The position numbers and the translations under genes are program-made. The notes beneath the pieces are model-generated. The model was given only the letters and a program-made list of their open reading frames with translations, was not told where the DNA came from and made no database searches. A stretch of 64,000 nt of DNA from Verrucomicrobiia bacterium (lineage in GTDB: Bacteria; Verrucomicrobiota; Verrucomicrobiia; Limisphaerales; JAEYXS01), in contig DASWYF010000048.1 in assembly GCA_036405135.1 (NCBI GenBank), positions 237,253 through 301,252 on the forward strand, in the 5' to 3' direction. Positions 1 through 8,486 of this stretch are shown here, in pieces. Numbering within the stretch: position 1 is the stretch's first letter; each line of letters opens with the position of its first letter.

Positions 1-272
1 GCATCTCCACGGTCACTGAGGCGGGCCTCGCGGACATGGTGAAGCTGGTGGATTTCATCAAGCAGAAGCAGGTGAAGGCCATCTTCGTGGAATCCAGTGT
101 GCCGCCGAATGCGATCCAACGTATCAGCAAGGATTCCGGTGCGAAGATCGGTGGTGAGCTGTTCTCCGACGCGATGGGCACGCCGGGCCAGATGGAGCAT
201 GGTTATGACCTCGGCACGTATGAGGGCATGATCAAGCACAACCTCACGACCATCGTGGAGGCGTTGAAGTAA
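1..272 (+). CDS. Metal ABC transporter substrate-binding protein (TroA/ZnuA/MntA type), 5'-truncated
   Basis: The reading frame is open from base 3 and only the C-terminal 90 residues are present. The sequence around ESSVPPNAIQRIS and the ending SDAMG...GTYEGMIKHNLTTIVEAL are typical of the last lobe of the TroA-like cluster-9 solute-binding proteins, which capture Mn, Zn or Fe outside the inner membrane and hand it to an ABC permease. The Asp in SDAMG corresponds to the last metal ligand of the family. The ATPase and two permeases that follow support the assignment. The metal cannot be decided from this fragment. The start and any signal peptide lie outside the window. Confidence 0.9.
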   Translation, partial: ISTVTEAGLADMVKLVDFIKQKQVKAIFVESSVPPNAIQRISKDSGAKIGGELFSDAMGTPGQMEHGYDLGTYEGMIKHNLTTIVEALK

Positions 273-305
273 GGCCCATTCAGAAACTACTCCCCGTTCA
301 TAAAG

Positions 306-1172
306 ATGAAAACACCCTACGTGTCTCTTGGACTTGTCTGCTTGGCGACTACCTTTGCTTCTGCCGCTGAACCTGCTCCCGCAGACAAGACACAATATCA
401 CCTCTTCAATGCCACGCCGCGTGAGTTCATGCGAGAGATCTCCACGGACCGGCCGGACCTGACGGAAAGCCCTTACACGGTGGATGCGGGGCGTTTTCAG
501 TTCGAGACGGATCTGTGGAATTACAGTTATGACCGGCACAATTCTTCACATGCGGATACGCAGGATGAAGCGCACAGCTTTGCCGCTGTGAATGCGAAGG
601 CGGGCCTACTGCACAATCTGGATCTGCACTTCGTGGTGCCGATCTATAATCGCATCCGCTCGCATGATTTCTCCACGAGCACGATCACGCGCGATCAGGG
701 CTTTGGCGATCTGACGGTGCGGATGAAGTACAATCTCTGGGGCAATGACGGCGGTAAGACGGCGTTCGCGGTGATGCCGTTCGTGAAGTTTCCCACGGCG
801 GCGACAGGCTTGGGCAATAACTCGGTGGAAGGCGGATTAATCTTACCCTTCGGCATGGAGTTGCCCGGCGGTTGGAGCATGGGGGCGATGCTGGAGTTCG
901 ACATACTGCGTGATGGCGCGGGGAGCGGTCATCATCTGGATGTCATCCAGACGATCACGTTCGGCCATAGCATCGTGGGTGACTTGGGTGGTTATGTGGA
1001 ATTCTTCAGCGCGAGCAGCACGGAATCACCCACGCCGTGGATGGCCACGGTGAACGCCGGTTTGACCTATGGGCTCACTGAGGATATCCAGTTGGATGCC
1101 GGTGTGAATTTCGGTGTCACCCGGTCTGCGCCGGATATCAACCCGTTCATGGGCATCTCGTGGCGTTTCTGA
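306..1172 (+). CDS. Outer-membrane beta-barrel-like secreted protein (phenol MetA-like transporter family)
   Basis: This 288-residue protein begins with a clear signal peptide (MKTPYVSLGLVCLATTFASA). The mature part opens with STDRPDLTESPYTVDAGRFQ and continues with alternating amphipathic strands ending in an aromatic residue (MGISWRF), the usual end of an outer-membrane barrel. It resembles the MetA-pathway-of-phenol-degradation putative transporter family, a generic barrel group. It starts 33 bases after the solute-binding protein gene and stops 2 bases before the preferred ATPase start, so it sits inside the metal importer operon. I infer that it could be a pore supplying the periplasm with metal, but nothing in the sequence proves a substrate. 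Confidence 0.7.
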   Translation: MKTPYVSLGLVCLATTFASAAEPAPADKTQYHLFNATPREFMREISTDRPDLTESPYTVDAGRFQFETDLWNYSYDRHNSSHADTQDEAHSFAAVNAKAGLLHNLDLHFVVPIYNRIRSHDFSTSTITRDQGFGDLTVRMKYNLWGNDGGKTAFAVMPFVKFPTAATGLGNNSVEGGLILPFGMELPGGWSMGAMLEFDILRDGAGSGHHLDVIQTITFGHSIVGDLGGYVEFFSASSTESPTPWMATVNAGLTYGLTEDIQLDAGVNFGVTRSAPDINPFMGISWRF

Positions 1173-1174
1173 AG

Positions 1175-1963
1175 ATGAATGCGAATAATCCAACCTCGCC
1201 TATTGGCGAACCCGCTCCGCTGGAGGTTCACGATCTTACGGTCGCTTACCAGAAGAAACCCGTGCTGTGGGGCGTGGATGTCACGGTGCCGAAGGGCAAT
1301 CTCGTAGGCATCGTGGGACCGAATGGCGCAGGGAAATCCACGCTTATCAAGGCGGCGATGGGCCTGCTGCCCATCAGCAGCGGCTGGGTGAAGGTGTTCG
1401 GCACACCACTCAAGGAAAACTTCCGGCGCGTGGGTTATGTGCCACAGCGCGAATCGGTGGATTGGGATTTTCCCGTGAACGTGATGGATGTGGTGCTGAT
1501 GGGGCGCTACGGACATCTCGGTGTCTTCCAACGCCCAACGAAGCACGACTACGATGTGGCCAAGGCATGTCTCGACAAGGTGAAGATGCTGCCATATGCG
1601 AACCGGCAGATCGCGAATCTCAGTGGTGGCCAACAACAGCGCGTCTTCCTCGCCCGGGCGCTCGCGCAAGAGGCGGACCTGTATTTCATGGATGAACCGT
1701 TCGCGGGCGTCGATGCCGCGACGGAAGCGGCGATTATCGAGCTGCTGCATGAATTGAAGTCCAAGGGCAAGACCCTGCTCGTGGTCCATCATGATCTCCC
1801 GACCGCGCGCAATTACTTCGATATGCTCTTGCTGCTGAACATGCGTGTGGTGGCTTTCGGACCGACGGAAGAAGTCTTCACTTACGAGTTGCTGCAGAAG
1901 ACTTATGGCGGACGGCTGACGATTCTGGCCGAAGTCGCCGATGCCGTGCGGCAAAAGACTTAA
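1175..1963 (+). CDS. Metal ABC transporter ATP-binding protein
   Basis: This is the ATPase subunit of the Mn/Zn/Fe-type importer. It has a Walker A motif (GPNGAGKST, about residues 48-56), a Q-loop region (VGYVPQRESVDWDFP), the ABC signature LSGGQQQR, a Walker B (LYFMDEPF) and a switch histidine (VVHHDLP). The VPQRESVDWDFPVNVMDVVLMGRYG segment is characteristic of the TroB/ZnuC-like cluster. I chose ATG 1175, two bases after the preceding stop. An in-frame GTG at 1160 would add five residues and overlap the upstream gene. It works with the two permeases that follow. Confidence 0.95.
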   Translation: MNANNPTSPIGEPAPLEVHDLTVAYQKKPVLWGVDVTVPKGNLVGIVGPNGAGKSTLIKAAMGLLPISSGWVKVFGTPLKENFRRVGYVPQRESVDWDFPVNVMDVVLMGRYGHLGVFQRPTKHDYDVAKACLDKVKMLPYANRQIANLSGGQQQRVFLARALAQEADLYFMDEPFAGVDAATEAAIIELLHELKSKGKTLLVVHHDLPTARNYFDMLLLLNMRVVAFGPTEEVFTYELLQKTYGGRLTILAEVADAVRQKT

Positions 1964-1972
1964 AGGTGTTCG

Positions 1973-3463
1973 ATGTTTAAACACCATCCATCATCTACCA
2001 TCCACTATCTACGCTATCTCTTGATAGCGGTCGTGGTGTTTTGGTTCACGATAGATGGACATGCAGCGAAGATTGGTGAGATTTCTGAGACGACCATCAC
2101 GGAACAGGCGATCCGGTTTTTCTCATTTCAAGATCCGGCGGTGAGGTATGCGTTGCTGGGTTCCATACTCTTGGGGATTTCTTGCGGGGTGATGGGGAGC
2201 TTCATTGTAGTGCGTAAATTGGCGTTGGTGGGTGATGCGCTATCGCATGCGGTGTTGCCCGGAGTGGCGTTGGGATTTCTTTGGAACACAACTAAGGATC
2301 CGGTGGCGATTTTTGTGGGGGCGACGTTGGCGGGATTGCTGGGCACGGCGATCGTGGGTGCCATCAAGCACACTACGAAATTAAAAGAGGATGCGGCGCT
2401 TGGTTTGGTGCTGGCGGCGTTCTTTTCAGTGGGTATCTGCCTGGTGACGATGATCCAGCGGTTACCGACGGGAAATAAAAGTGGTGTGGATAAATTTCTG
2501 TTCGGTCAGGCGGCGGCGCTGGGTCCGAATGATGTGAAGCTCATGGCAATCGTCACGGTGCTGACGCTCGTGGTCGTCGGGCTCTTCTATAAGCAATTTC
2601 TCGTGACGAGTTTTGATGCGGGGTTCGCGCGAGTGACGGGAATTCCCGTTCAGGTGATGCATTACGTTCTCATGTTGATGCTGGCTTTCGCAGTCGTCAT
2701 TGCGTTGCAGGCGGTGGGTGTTGTGTTGGTGTCAGCCATGCTCATCACTCCGGCGGCGGCCGCATATCTGCTCACGGATCGGTTGCATCGAATGCTTATT
2801 CTGGCGGCAGTGTTTGGCATGGTGTCTGGCGCGGCGGGAGCATTCCTTTCCTTTCTTGGACCGAGTTTGCCGACGGGGCCGTTCATGGTGCTGGGTGCGA
2901 GTGCGGTGTTTGGGGCAGCGTTTCTCTTTGGTCCGCAGCATGGCGTGATCATGCGCTGGTGGCGGCGGCGTTCGCGCAGTTTGCGCATCCAGCGGGAGAA
3001 CACCCTCAAGTCCGTCTATCACGTGCTGGAAGCGCGTGATTTCAAACCGGAAGGTGTCACGGCGACTGAGCTCGCCGAGCGTCGTCGTGAGACGATGGAA
3101 GATATCTTGGGTCAGTTGCGTGAATTGAAACGGCATGACCTCGCTACGTTGCAGGATGATGATCATACGGTTTTCCTCACGCCGGAAGGATGGCAACGCG
3201 CTTGCGCTATAGTGCGGAACCACCGCCTGTGGGAATTGTATCTGACGAATGCGGCGCAGATGTCCGCCGATCACGTGCATGAAGATGCGGAGAAGATCGA
3301 GCACGTGCTGGGTGAGGATGTAGTGCGGCAATTGGAGAAGCGGCTGAACTACGCCACGCATGATCCGCATGGAAAACTCATTCCTGGCCAAGCGGATATC
3401 CAACGCGGCAGCAATCCGCCTGAGCGTACGGCGGATGCGACGGGATACGGGAAACGTACATGA
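1973..3463 (+). CDS. Metal ABC transporter permease fused to a DtxR-like metal-dependent regulator
   Basis: Residues about 50-325 form a multi-helix ABC-3 family permease (motif RKLALVGDALSHAVLPG near 81-97), the transmembrane channel for Mn, Zn or Fe. After a basic stretch (RWWRRRSRSLR, about 329-338) residues about 342-415 look like the winged helix of DtxR/MntR, followed by a dimerization and metal-binding part with HVHEDAE (434-440), EH (443-444) and DPHG (464-467). Both DtxR halves are present, making it 496 residues against about 280-300 for a plain permease. An AAAGG site lies upstream of ATG 1973. The fusion suggests a cytoplasmic metal sensor attached to the transporter. Whether it binds DNA or gates transport cannot be told from sequence. 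Confidence 0.9.
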   Translation: MFKHHPSSTIHYLRYLLIAVVVFWFTIDGHAAKIGEISETTITEQAIRFFSFQDPAVRYALLGSILLGISCGVMGSFIVVRKLALVGDALSHAVLPGVALGFLWNTTKDPVAIFVGATLAGLLGTAIVGAIKHTTKLKEDAALGLVLAAFFSVGICLVTMIQRLPTGNKSGVDKFLFGQAAALGPNDVKLMAIVTVLTLVVVGLFYKQFLVTSFDAGFARVTGIPVQVMHYVLMLMLAFAVVIALQAVGVVLVSAMLITPAAAAYLLTDRLHRMLILAAVFGMVSGAAGAFLSFLGPSLPTGPFMVLGASAVFGAAFLFGPQHGVIMRWWRRRSRSLRIQRENTLKSVYHVLEARDFKPEGVTATELAERRRETMEDILGQLRELKRHDLATLQDDDHTVFLTPEGWQRACAIVRNHRLWELYLTNAAQMSADHVHEDAEKIEHVLGEDVVRQLEKRLNYATHDPHGKLIPGQADIQRGSNPPERTADATGYGKRT

Positions 3464-4437
3464 GCGAATTCATTCCACCATTTGACTGGCAGCAGCACGT
3501 CATCGCGCCGTGGACTGAGGGCTTTGGGGCGAACATCCTCATCGCGCTCATGGGTTTCTTCGTGGCGACGGCGTGCGGATTGGTGGGCAATTACTTGATG
3601 ATGCGGCGCATGGCGTTGGTGGGGGATGCGATCAGCCATAGTGTGCTGCCGGGTATCGCGATTGCGTTCTTATTGTCCAAGAGCCGGGGAACATTAGCTA
3701 TGTTCTTGGGCGCGCTCGTCGCGGGTGTGGTGACGACGATTCTTATCGAGGTCATCCATAAGAAAAGTCGTGTGAAGCAGGATGCGGCGATCGGCATCGC
3801 GTTCACGAGCTTGTTCGCGGTGGGCGTGATCATCATCAGCATGTTCGCGTCGCAAGTGGATCTCGATCAGGAGTGCGTGCTGTATGGCGAGATTGCGTTT
3901 GTGCCGTTCGGCGATCCGGTGAAGTTGAGCGAGACGTTCAGTGTTCCGTTGCCGGTCTTGCGCATGGGGATTGTGGCGGTCATCACTTTGGCGTTTGTCG
4001 TGCTGTTCTACAAACAACTGCTGGTGAGTTCGTTTGATGCAGGCTTGGCGACATCGTTGGGCATCAATGCGACATTCGTACATTACGCGTTGATGTGCTG
4101 GCTCTCGATCGTGGTGGTGAGCGCGTTTGAATCTGTGGGCGCGGTGTTGGTTGTGGCGATGTTGATTTTGCCGGGAGCGACGGCGTTTATGCTGTCGCAT
4201 CGGTTGCCGGTGATTCATGCACTCACGGTTTTGGTTGCGGCGTTGAGTTCATTGCTCGGAGTGCATCTGGCTACGTGGCTGAACTGCTCGATGGCGGGCG
4301 CGATGGTGGTGATGGCGAGTTTCTTGTTCGCGTTGGCGTGGGTGTTCAGTCCCTTGGAGGGCTTGTTAGTGCGGTGGATACGACAACGCAGGACACATCT
4401 GGAGCCGCCGGAGGGGATTGTGGATGGGGTGAAATGA
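3460..4437 (+). CDS. Metal ABC transporter permease (second subunit)
   Basis: This 325-residue ABC-3 family permease contains RRMALVGDAISHSVLPG, the same signature as its neighbour, and about eight hydrophobic segments. Its ATG overlaps the preceding stop by four bases (ATGA), indicating translational coupling and probable pairing of the two permeases in one heterodimeric channel. Unlike the first permease it ends shortly after the last membrane segment and has no regulatory domain. It is the last gene of the operon; a perfect 10-bp hairpin repeat lies 38 bases downstream. Confidence 0.93.
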   Translation: MSEFIPPFDWQQHVIAPWTEGFGANILIALMGFFVATACGLVGNYLMMRRMALVGDAISHSVLPGIAIAFLLSKSRGTLAMFLGALVAGVVTTILIEVIHKKSRVKQDAAIGIAFTSLFAVGVIIISMFASQVDLDQECVLYGEIAFVPFGDPVKLSETFSVPLPVLRMGIVAVITLAFVVLFYKQLLVSSFDAGLATSLGINATFVHYALMCWLSIVVVSAFESVGAVLVVAMLILPGATAFMLSHRLPVIHALTVLVAALSSLLGVHLATWLNCSMAGAMVVMASFLFALAWVFSPLEGLLVRWIRQRRTHLEPPEGIVDGVK

Positions 4438-4458
4438 GAACGCGAGCAATGATGCTTT

Positions 4459-4503
4459 CTCACTCCTCGCCCCGGCCCTCTCCTCATTAAGAGGAGAGGG
4501 AGA
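4459..4503. repeat. Hairpin-forming intergenic repeat (CCCTCTCC family), copy 1
   Basis: CCCTCTCCTC (4476-4485) pairs perfectly with GAGGAGAGGG (4491-4500) around a five-base loop. The flank CCCCGGCCCTCTCC recurs at 45026-45040 with its own perfect stem. It lies after the metal transporter operon and before a convergent gene. It may help end transcription, but there is no T-run, so I call it a dispersed repeat. Confidence 0.6.
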
Positions 4504-4555
4504 ACATTTCGCGCGCTTTGGTTTTCCCTCAGCGTTCTTGATAGTGTAAGTTTAC

Positions 4556-5017
4556 TTACAATCTTATATCCCCCGAGTCCGCCACCAAGTCAGCCTTCAT
4601 CTCTTCGAGTGCGTCACCTTTGATGGCGAGGTATTTGCCGGTGCCGATGACGAGGACGGTGCCGTCTTTGGTTTTCAATTCGGATTCGGCGAGGAAGAGT
4701 TTGCCGCGTTTATTTTCCACGATTTTGGCCGTGGCGAAGACTTCATCGCCGGGGCGGACGACATTCAGGAAACGCGTGGTCATCTCGGCGCAATAGGCGA
4801 GCTGGCCGCCTTGAGCGATGCAGGCCCAGGCCATGATCTCATCGAGAACAGTGGCAAGGATGCCGCCGTGAATGGTGCGGCTGAAGCCGACGTGTTCTTT
4901 GCAGGGGGTGAATACGGTGTGGACGCCATTGTCATCGACAGTGAAGCGCAAGTTCATCCCGACGGGATTTTGTGAACCGCAAACAAAACAGCAACGCGTA
5001 TGGGGCAACGTCTTCAT
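4556..5017 (-). CDS. PaaI-family hotdog thioesterase
   Basis: This 153-residue protein has the hotdog-fold signature GFSRTIHGGILATVLDEIMAWA, in which the HGG and the downstream acidic residue are typical of the PaaI/YigI acyl-CoA thioesterase group. The N-terminal CCFVCGSQNPVGMNLRF motif is common in a subgroup of these enzymes and may bind metal or simply be structural. Expected activity is hydrolysis of a small or medium acyl-CoA in the cytoplasm; the substrate is unknown. It stands alone, convergent with the metal transporter operon. Confidence 0.85.
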   Translation of the reverse strand: MKTLPHTRCCFVCGSQNPVGMNLRFTVDDNGVHTVFTPCKEHVGFSRTIHGGILATVLDEIMAWACIAQGGQLAYCAEMTTRFLNVVRPGDEVFATAKIVENKRGKLFLAESELKTKDGTVLVIGTGKYLAIKGDALEEMKADLVADSGDIRL

Positions 5018-5097
5018 ACGCAGAGAAGTGTCAGGGGAAGCAGGGATGGCGTCGAGTCTGATAAAATCGCTAACAACCGTGTGCTACAGTGGATGCC

Positions 5098-5130
5098 TCG
5101 AACTGCCGGCTGGAATCCGGCAGCACGGGG
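5098..5130. repeat. Dispersed 33-nt hairpin repeat, copy 1
   Basis: CTGCCGG (5103-5109) pairs with CCGGCAG (5117-5123). The 33-base block matches 44858-44890 with three differences. It lies between two minus-strand genes and does not encode a plausible protein. Confidence 0.55.
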
Positions 5131-5151
5131 TTTGTGCTTCGTCGAAGCTGT

Positions 5152-6420
5152 TTACTTCTCTGCCTTCAAGGGGGCCATCTTGGAGCCGCCGACGCTGATG
5201 AGGTGTTTTAGGGTGCGGATGTAGAGTTTACCACCTGCGACTGCGGGCGTTGTGTGCGTCAGTTCACCCAAGGTGCTGCGGCCGAGGACTTCGAAGGTCT
5301 CAGCGGCTTTCACCACGACGACTTCGCCGTTGGTGGCGATAGCGTAGATCTTGTCACCGATCAAAATAGGGGAGCCGAAGAAGTTACCACCAGCACGTTC
5401 CTGCCATTTCACTTCGCCCGTTTTGCCATTGATGCAACTGACGACACCGGCATCGCTCCACGTGAAGAGGAGATCACCCAGCACGACGGGCGTGGGAACG
5501 TAGTTGGCGGACTTCTTCATCGTCCAGGCGAGCGTGGCGGGCTGGTTTTTCGCATCATCGCCGGGTTTTACCGCGACGACGTAATTGCCGCCACCACCGC
5601 TGCCGCAGGAGCCGATGGCGAAACCGGAAACGATCACGGGAGAACTCACGCTGCGTTTATCGAAGGCGTTGGCGTATTCCCACAGGACCTTGCCGTCTTT
5701 GGGGTTCACGCCGGTGATGCCGTGGGCCTGGCTGTTGAAGATCAGTTGCGCTGGGGCACCTTTCGGTTCGTAGACGCACGGCGTGGAATAAGCGGCGGGT
5801 TTGCTGTTACGCTTGGTCTCCCACACGGTCTTGCCGGTCTTGCGATCAACGGCGATGAGCGAACTGTTCGCGTCCTGATCATTCGGGAGAATTACCATCT
5901 CTTCATAGACTATAGGAGAGACGCCGGAGCCGTGCTGGCTGGCGTATGCGCCGAAATCCCGCTGCCAGACGACGTCACCCTTATGACTGAAAGCGACGAG
6001 CATGTTATGCTCCGGCGTGGACCATGTGACATAGACGCGCTCAGCATCCACAGCCGGAGTGCAGGAGGCGTAGCTGTTGAATTTATGCTTCTGGAATGCC
6101 GGGAACGGAAAATCTTTCTGCCAGAGAACTTTTCCATCATGGACGCTCACGGCGTGGACCATCAGGCCGCCTTGCTGTTCGTGAGAGCCGGTGAGGAAAA
6201 TCTTGTCGCCCCAGATCACGGGTGAGGAATGGCCATCGCCGGGCAGCGGGACTTTCCAGTTGTAATCTTTTTCGGTGAATTGGACAGGAATCGTCTTGGC
6301 ATTGCTCACGCCGGTTCCGTTCGGACCGCGGAAGCGGGTCCATTCCTGAGCAGAGGTGGACGTGACCAGCGCGGTGCAGGCAAGGGCTGCGGATAACAAG
6401 AACGTGGCTTTGATCTTCAT
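5152..6420 (-). CDS. Secreted PQQ-like beta-propeller protein
   Basis: The protein (422 residues from ATG 6420) starts with a signal peptide (MKIKATFLLSAALACTALVTSTSA) followed by EWTRFRGPNGTGVS, the common opening of planctomycete and verrucomicrobial PQQ-like repeat proteins. Repeats of the type DGKVLWQKDF, TGKTVWETKR, DGKVLWEYAN and TGEVKWQERAGG form the blades of a propeller. Such proteins resemble BamB or quinoprotein dehydrogenases but lack obvious catalytic motifs. An in-frame upstream ATG at 6516 is rejected because it would place 32 unlikely residues before the signal peptide. The role is unknown, probably periplasmic binding or scaffolding. Confidence 0.85.
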   Translation of the reverse strand: MKIKATFLLSAALACTALVTSTSAQEWTRFRGPNGTGVSNAKTIPVQFTEKDYNWKVPLPGDGHSSPVIWGDKIFLTGSHEQQGGLMVHAVSVHDGKVLWQKDFPFPAFQKHKFNSYASCTPAVDAERVYVTWSTPEHNMLVAFSHKGDVVWQRDFGAYASQHGSGVSPIVYEEMVILPNDQDANSSLIAVDRKTGKTVWETKRNSKPAAYSTPCVYEPKGAPAQLIFNSQAHGITGVNPKDGKVLWEYANAFDKRSVSSPVIVSGFAIGSCGSGGGGNYVVAVKPGDDAKNQPATLAWTMKKSANYVPTPVVLGDLLFTWSDAGVVSCINGKTGEVKWQERAGGNFFGSPILIGDKIYAIATNGEVVVVKAAETFEVLGRSTLGELTHTTPAVAGGKLYIRTLKHLISVGGSKMAPLKAEK

Positions 6421-6632
6421 AAGGCCTAAGGCAGTGCCGAGTGCTATGCTGGCTTTTTGACAGGAATGGGGAGAATTACAAGCGGGTTTGGTTTGAATGA
6501 TGAACCACGGAGACACGGAGGACGCGATGAAGAAAAGGGGGTTAGAGCCTCTTCACGTCGTCTGCTACTAGAGAAGATGTAACGCATTGGCTTGGCGGGG
6601 CGTCTAGAGTCGGTATGCTTGGGTCTATTCCT

Positions 6633-8132
6633 ATGAAGCGTGCGCTTACTTTGCTCCTTGGTTGTTGGGTCGTGGGATTGTCACTGATACATCAGGCTGT
6701 CGCGGCGGAGAGTGCGAAGAAGCCGAATGTCATTTTCATCGCCATTGATGATCAGAATGACTGGATCGGAGCGCTGGGCGGGCATCGATTGGCGAAGACG
6801 CCGAACATCGACAAGCTGGCGAAGCAAGGGACGGTGTTTCTCAATGCGCATTGCCAGGCGCCGTTGTGCAATCCTTCGCGCACGAGTTTGATGACGGGGT
6901 TGCGGCCAACGACGACGGGGGTTTATGGCCTCGCGCCATGGTTTCGCACGTTGCCGGAGTTTCAGGATCGCGTGACGTTGCCGCAGCATTTTAAGGCGAA
7001 CGGTTACAAGACTTACACGGTGGGTAAGATCTATCACGGTGGAATCGGCGGGCCGCAGATGCGTGCAAAGGAGTTCGATGTGTGGGGCAATGCGGGTGGC
7101 ATCGGTGTGAAGCCGGAAAAGAAGCTAATCCCGCCGACGCCGATGGGGAACAATCCGCTGATGGATTGGGGGGTGTTCCCGCATAAGGATGAGGACAAGG
7201 GCGATTATCAGGTGGCGAGTTGGGCCATTGAGCAGCTCAAGCAGATGCCGAAAGACCAGCCGTTCTTCCTGGCCGCCGGTTTCTTCCTGCCTCATGTGCC
7301 GTGCTATGTCTCGCAGAAATGGTATGACTTGTATCCAGATGATGATTCGCTGCTGCCGCCGGTGAAGGCGAATGACCGTGATGACGTGCCGCGCTTCGCA
7401 TGGTATCTGCACTGGGACCTGCCGGAGCCGCGCTTGAAGTGGGTGCAGGAGAATAATCAATGGCGCAATCTGGCGCGCTCGTATCTGGCTTCCGTGAGTT
7501 TCACGGATGCGCAGGTGGGGCGGATCATGGATGCGTTAGAGGCGAACGGACAGGCGGAGAATACGATCGTAGTGTTGTGGGGCGATCATGGGTGGCATCT
7601 CGGTGAGAAAGGCATCACCGGGAAGAATACGTTGTGGGAACGGTCAGCGCGCGTTCCGTTGATCTTTGCGGGACCGGGTGTGGTGAAGAACGGGCGCTGC
7701 ATGCAACCGGCTGAGCTCTTGGATATGTATCCGACATTAGTGGAGTTGTGCGGATTGCCTGCGCGCACGGACTTGGAGGGCATCAGCTTGGTGCCGCAGT
7801 TGAAGAATCCGGCGACGAAGCGGGCGCGTCCGGCCATCACGTCGCACAATCAGGGGAATCACGGCATCCGCTCGGAGCAGTATCGGTATATCCGGTATGC
7901 GGATGGCTCGGAGGAGCTTTACGACATCAAAGCGGACCCGAATGAGTGGACGAATCTGGCGGGTGACAAGAAATACGCGAAGATCATCGCGGAGCATAAG
8001 CAGTGGCTGCCGAAGATCGATCTGCCCCCGGCAAAGGGAAGTGCTAGTCGTGTGCTGACGTATGATGCGGCGACAGGGGATTTCGTGTGGGAGGGGAAGA
8101 CGTATAGGAAGGGGGCGGAGATTCCGGAGTGA
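6633..8132 (+). CDS. Secreted sulfatase (iduronate-2-sulfatase-like)
   Basis: From ATG 6633 the protein has a signal peptide (MKRALTLLLGCWVVGLSLIH) and then KPNVIFIAIDDQNDW, the metal-binding N-terminal strand of type I sulfatases. The CNPSR motif (Cys about 79) is the formylglycine site, so activity needs a formylglycine-generating enzyme that is not in this window. GDHGWHLGEKG supplies further metal and sulfate ligands. The overall pattern resembles iduronate-2-sulfatase and choline-sulfatase groups that desulfate polysaccharides, a typical trait of Verrucomicrobiota. ATG 6615 would add six residues before the signal peptide. The real substrate cannot be deduced. Confidence 0.93.
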   Translation: MKRALTLLLGCWVVGLSLIHQAVAAESAKKPNVIFIAIDDQNDWIGALGGHRLAKTPNIDKLAKQGTVFLNAHCQAPLCNPSRTSLMTGLRPTTTGVYGLAPWFRTLPEFQDRVTLPQHFKANGYKTYTVGKIYHGGIGGPQMRAKEFDVWGNAGGIGVKPEKKLIPPTPMGNNPLMDWGVFPHKDEDKGDYQVASWAIEQLKQMPKDQPFFLAAGFFLPHVPCYVSQKWYDLYPDDDSLLPPVKANDRDDVPRFAWYLHWDLPEPRLKWVQENNQWRNLARSYLASVSFTDAQVGRIMDALEANGQAENTIVVLWGDHGWHLGEKGITGKNTLWERSARVPLIFAGPGVVKNGRCMQPAELLDMYPTLVELCGLPARTDLEGISLVPQLKNPATKRARPAITSHNQGNHGIRSEQYRYIRYADGSEELYDIKADPNEWTNLAGDKKYAKIIAEHKQWLPKIDLPPAKGSASRVLTYDAATGDFVWEGKTYRKGAEIPE

Positions 8133-8244
8133 GGGGGAATTATGAGGTATGAAGGATGAATTATGAAGAGGACAGCAGGGGATTTATCAGCCGAATGGGG
8201 CAAGCGAATGAAGGGGACGGCACTGCGGCGGACAAACCTCGCTC

Positions 8245-8469
8245 CTACAGGTCCACGGGCTGCCATCTGGTGTCTTTGAATTCGTAGGCTTTGCCAAGCG
8301 GGACGGCCGGGTTTCGTTGGGTGGCGCCTTTCACGAATTCTTTGAGTTCCTCAAGAGTGTCAAAGGCGTGCGCTGGCTTTTCGTCTGGCCAGCCGAGGAA
8401 AATGAAGGGCTTCTCAGCGGTGAATTCCTTGCCTTCCAAAGGCCCGATGAAGAGTCTGGCGATCGCCAT
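8245..8469 (-). CDS. Small protein of unknown function, tandem paralog B
   Basis: A GAAGGAG site five bases upstream selects ATG 8469 over the TTG at 8490 and gives 74 residues. I do not recognise the family. It shares the pattern GxxF-(T/S)-x-(E/D)KP, then GWP, a middle helix and a C-terminal (Y)EF-x-(D/G)-T-x-W with the neighbouring gene that ends 17 bases upstream. There is no signal peptide or membrane segment. The pair looks like a local duplication expressed as one operon. Confidence 0.7.
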   Translation of the reverse strand: MAIARLFIGPLEGKEFTAEKPFIFLGWPDEKPAHAFDTLEELKEFVKGATQRNPAVPLGKAYEFKDTRWQPVDL

Positions 8470-8486
8470 AGATGCTCCTTCAGTAA

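Noticed and set aside
5254..6225. Open frame of 323 codons antisense to the PQQ-like gene
   Set aside because: The minus-strand PQQ-like protein has a signal peptide and repeats; this frame is a shadow with no recognisable domain.
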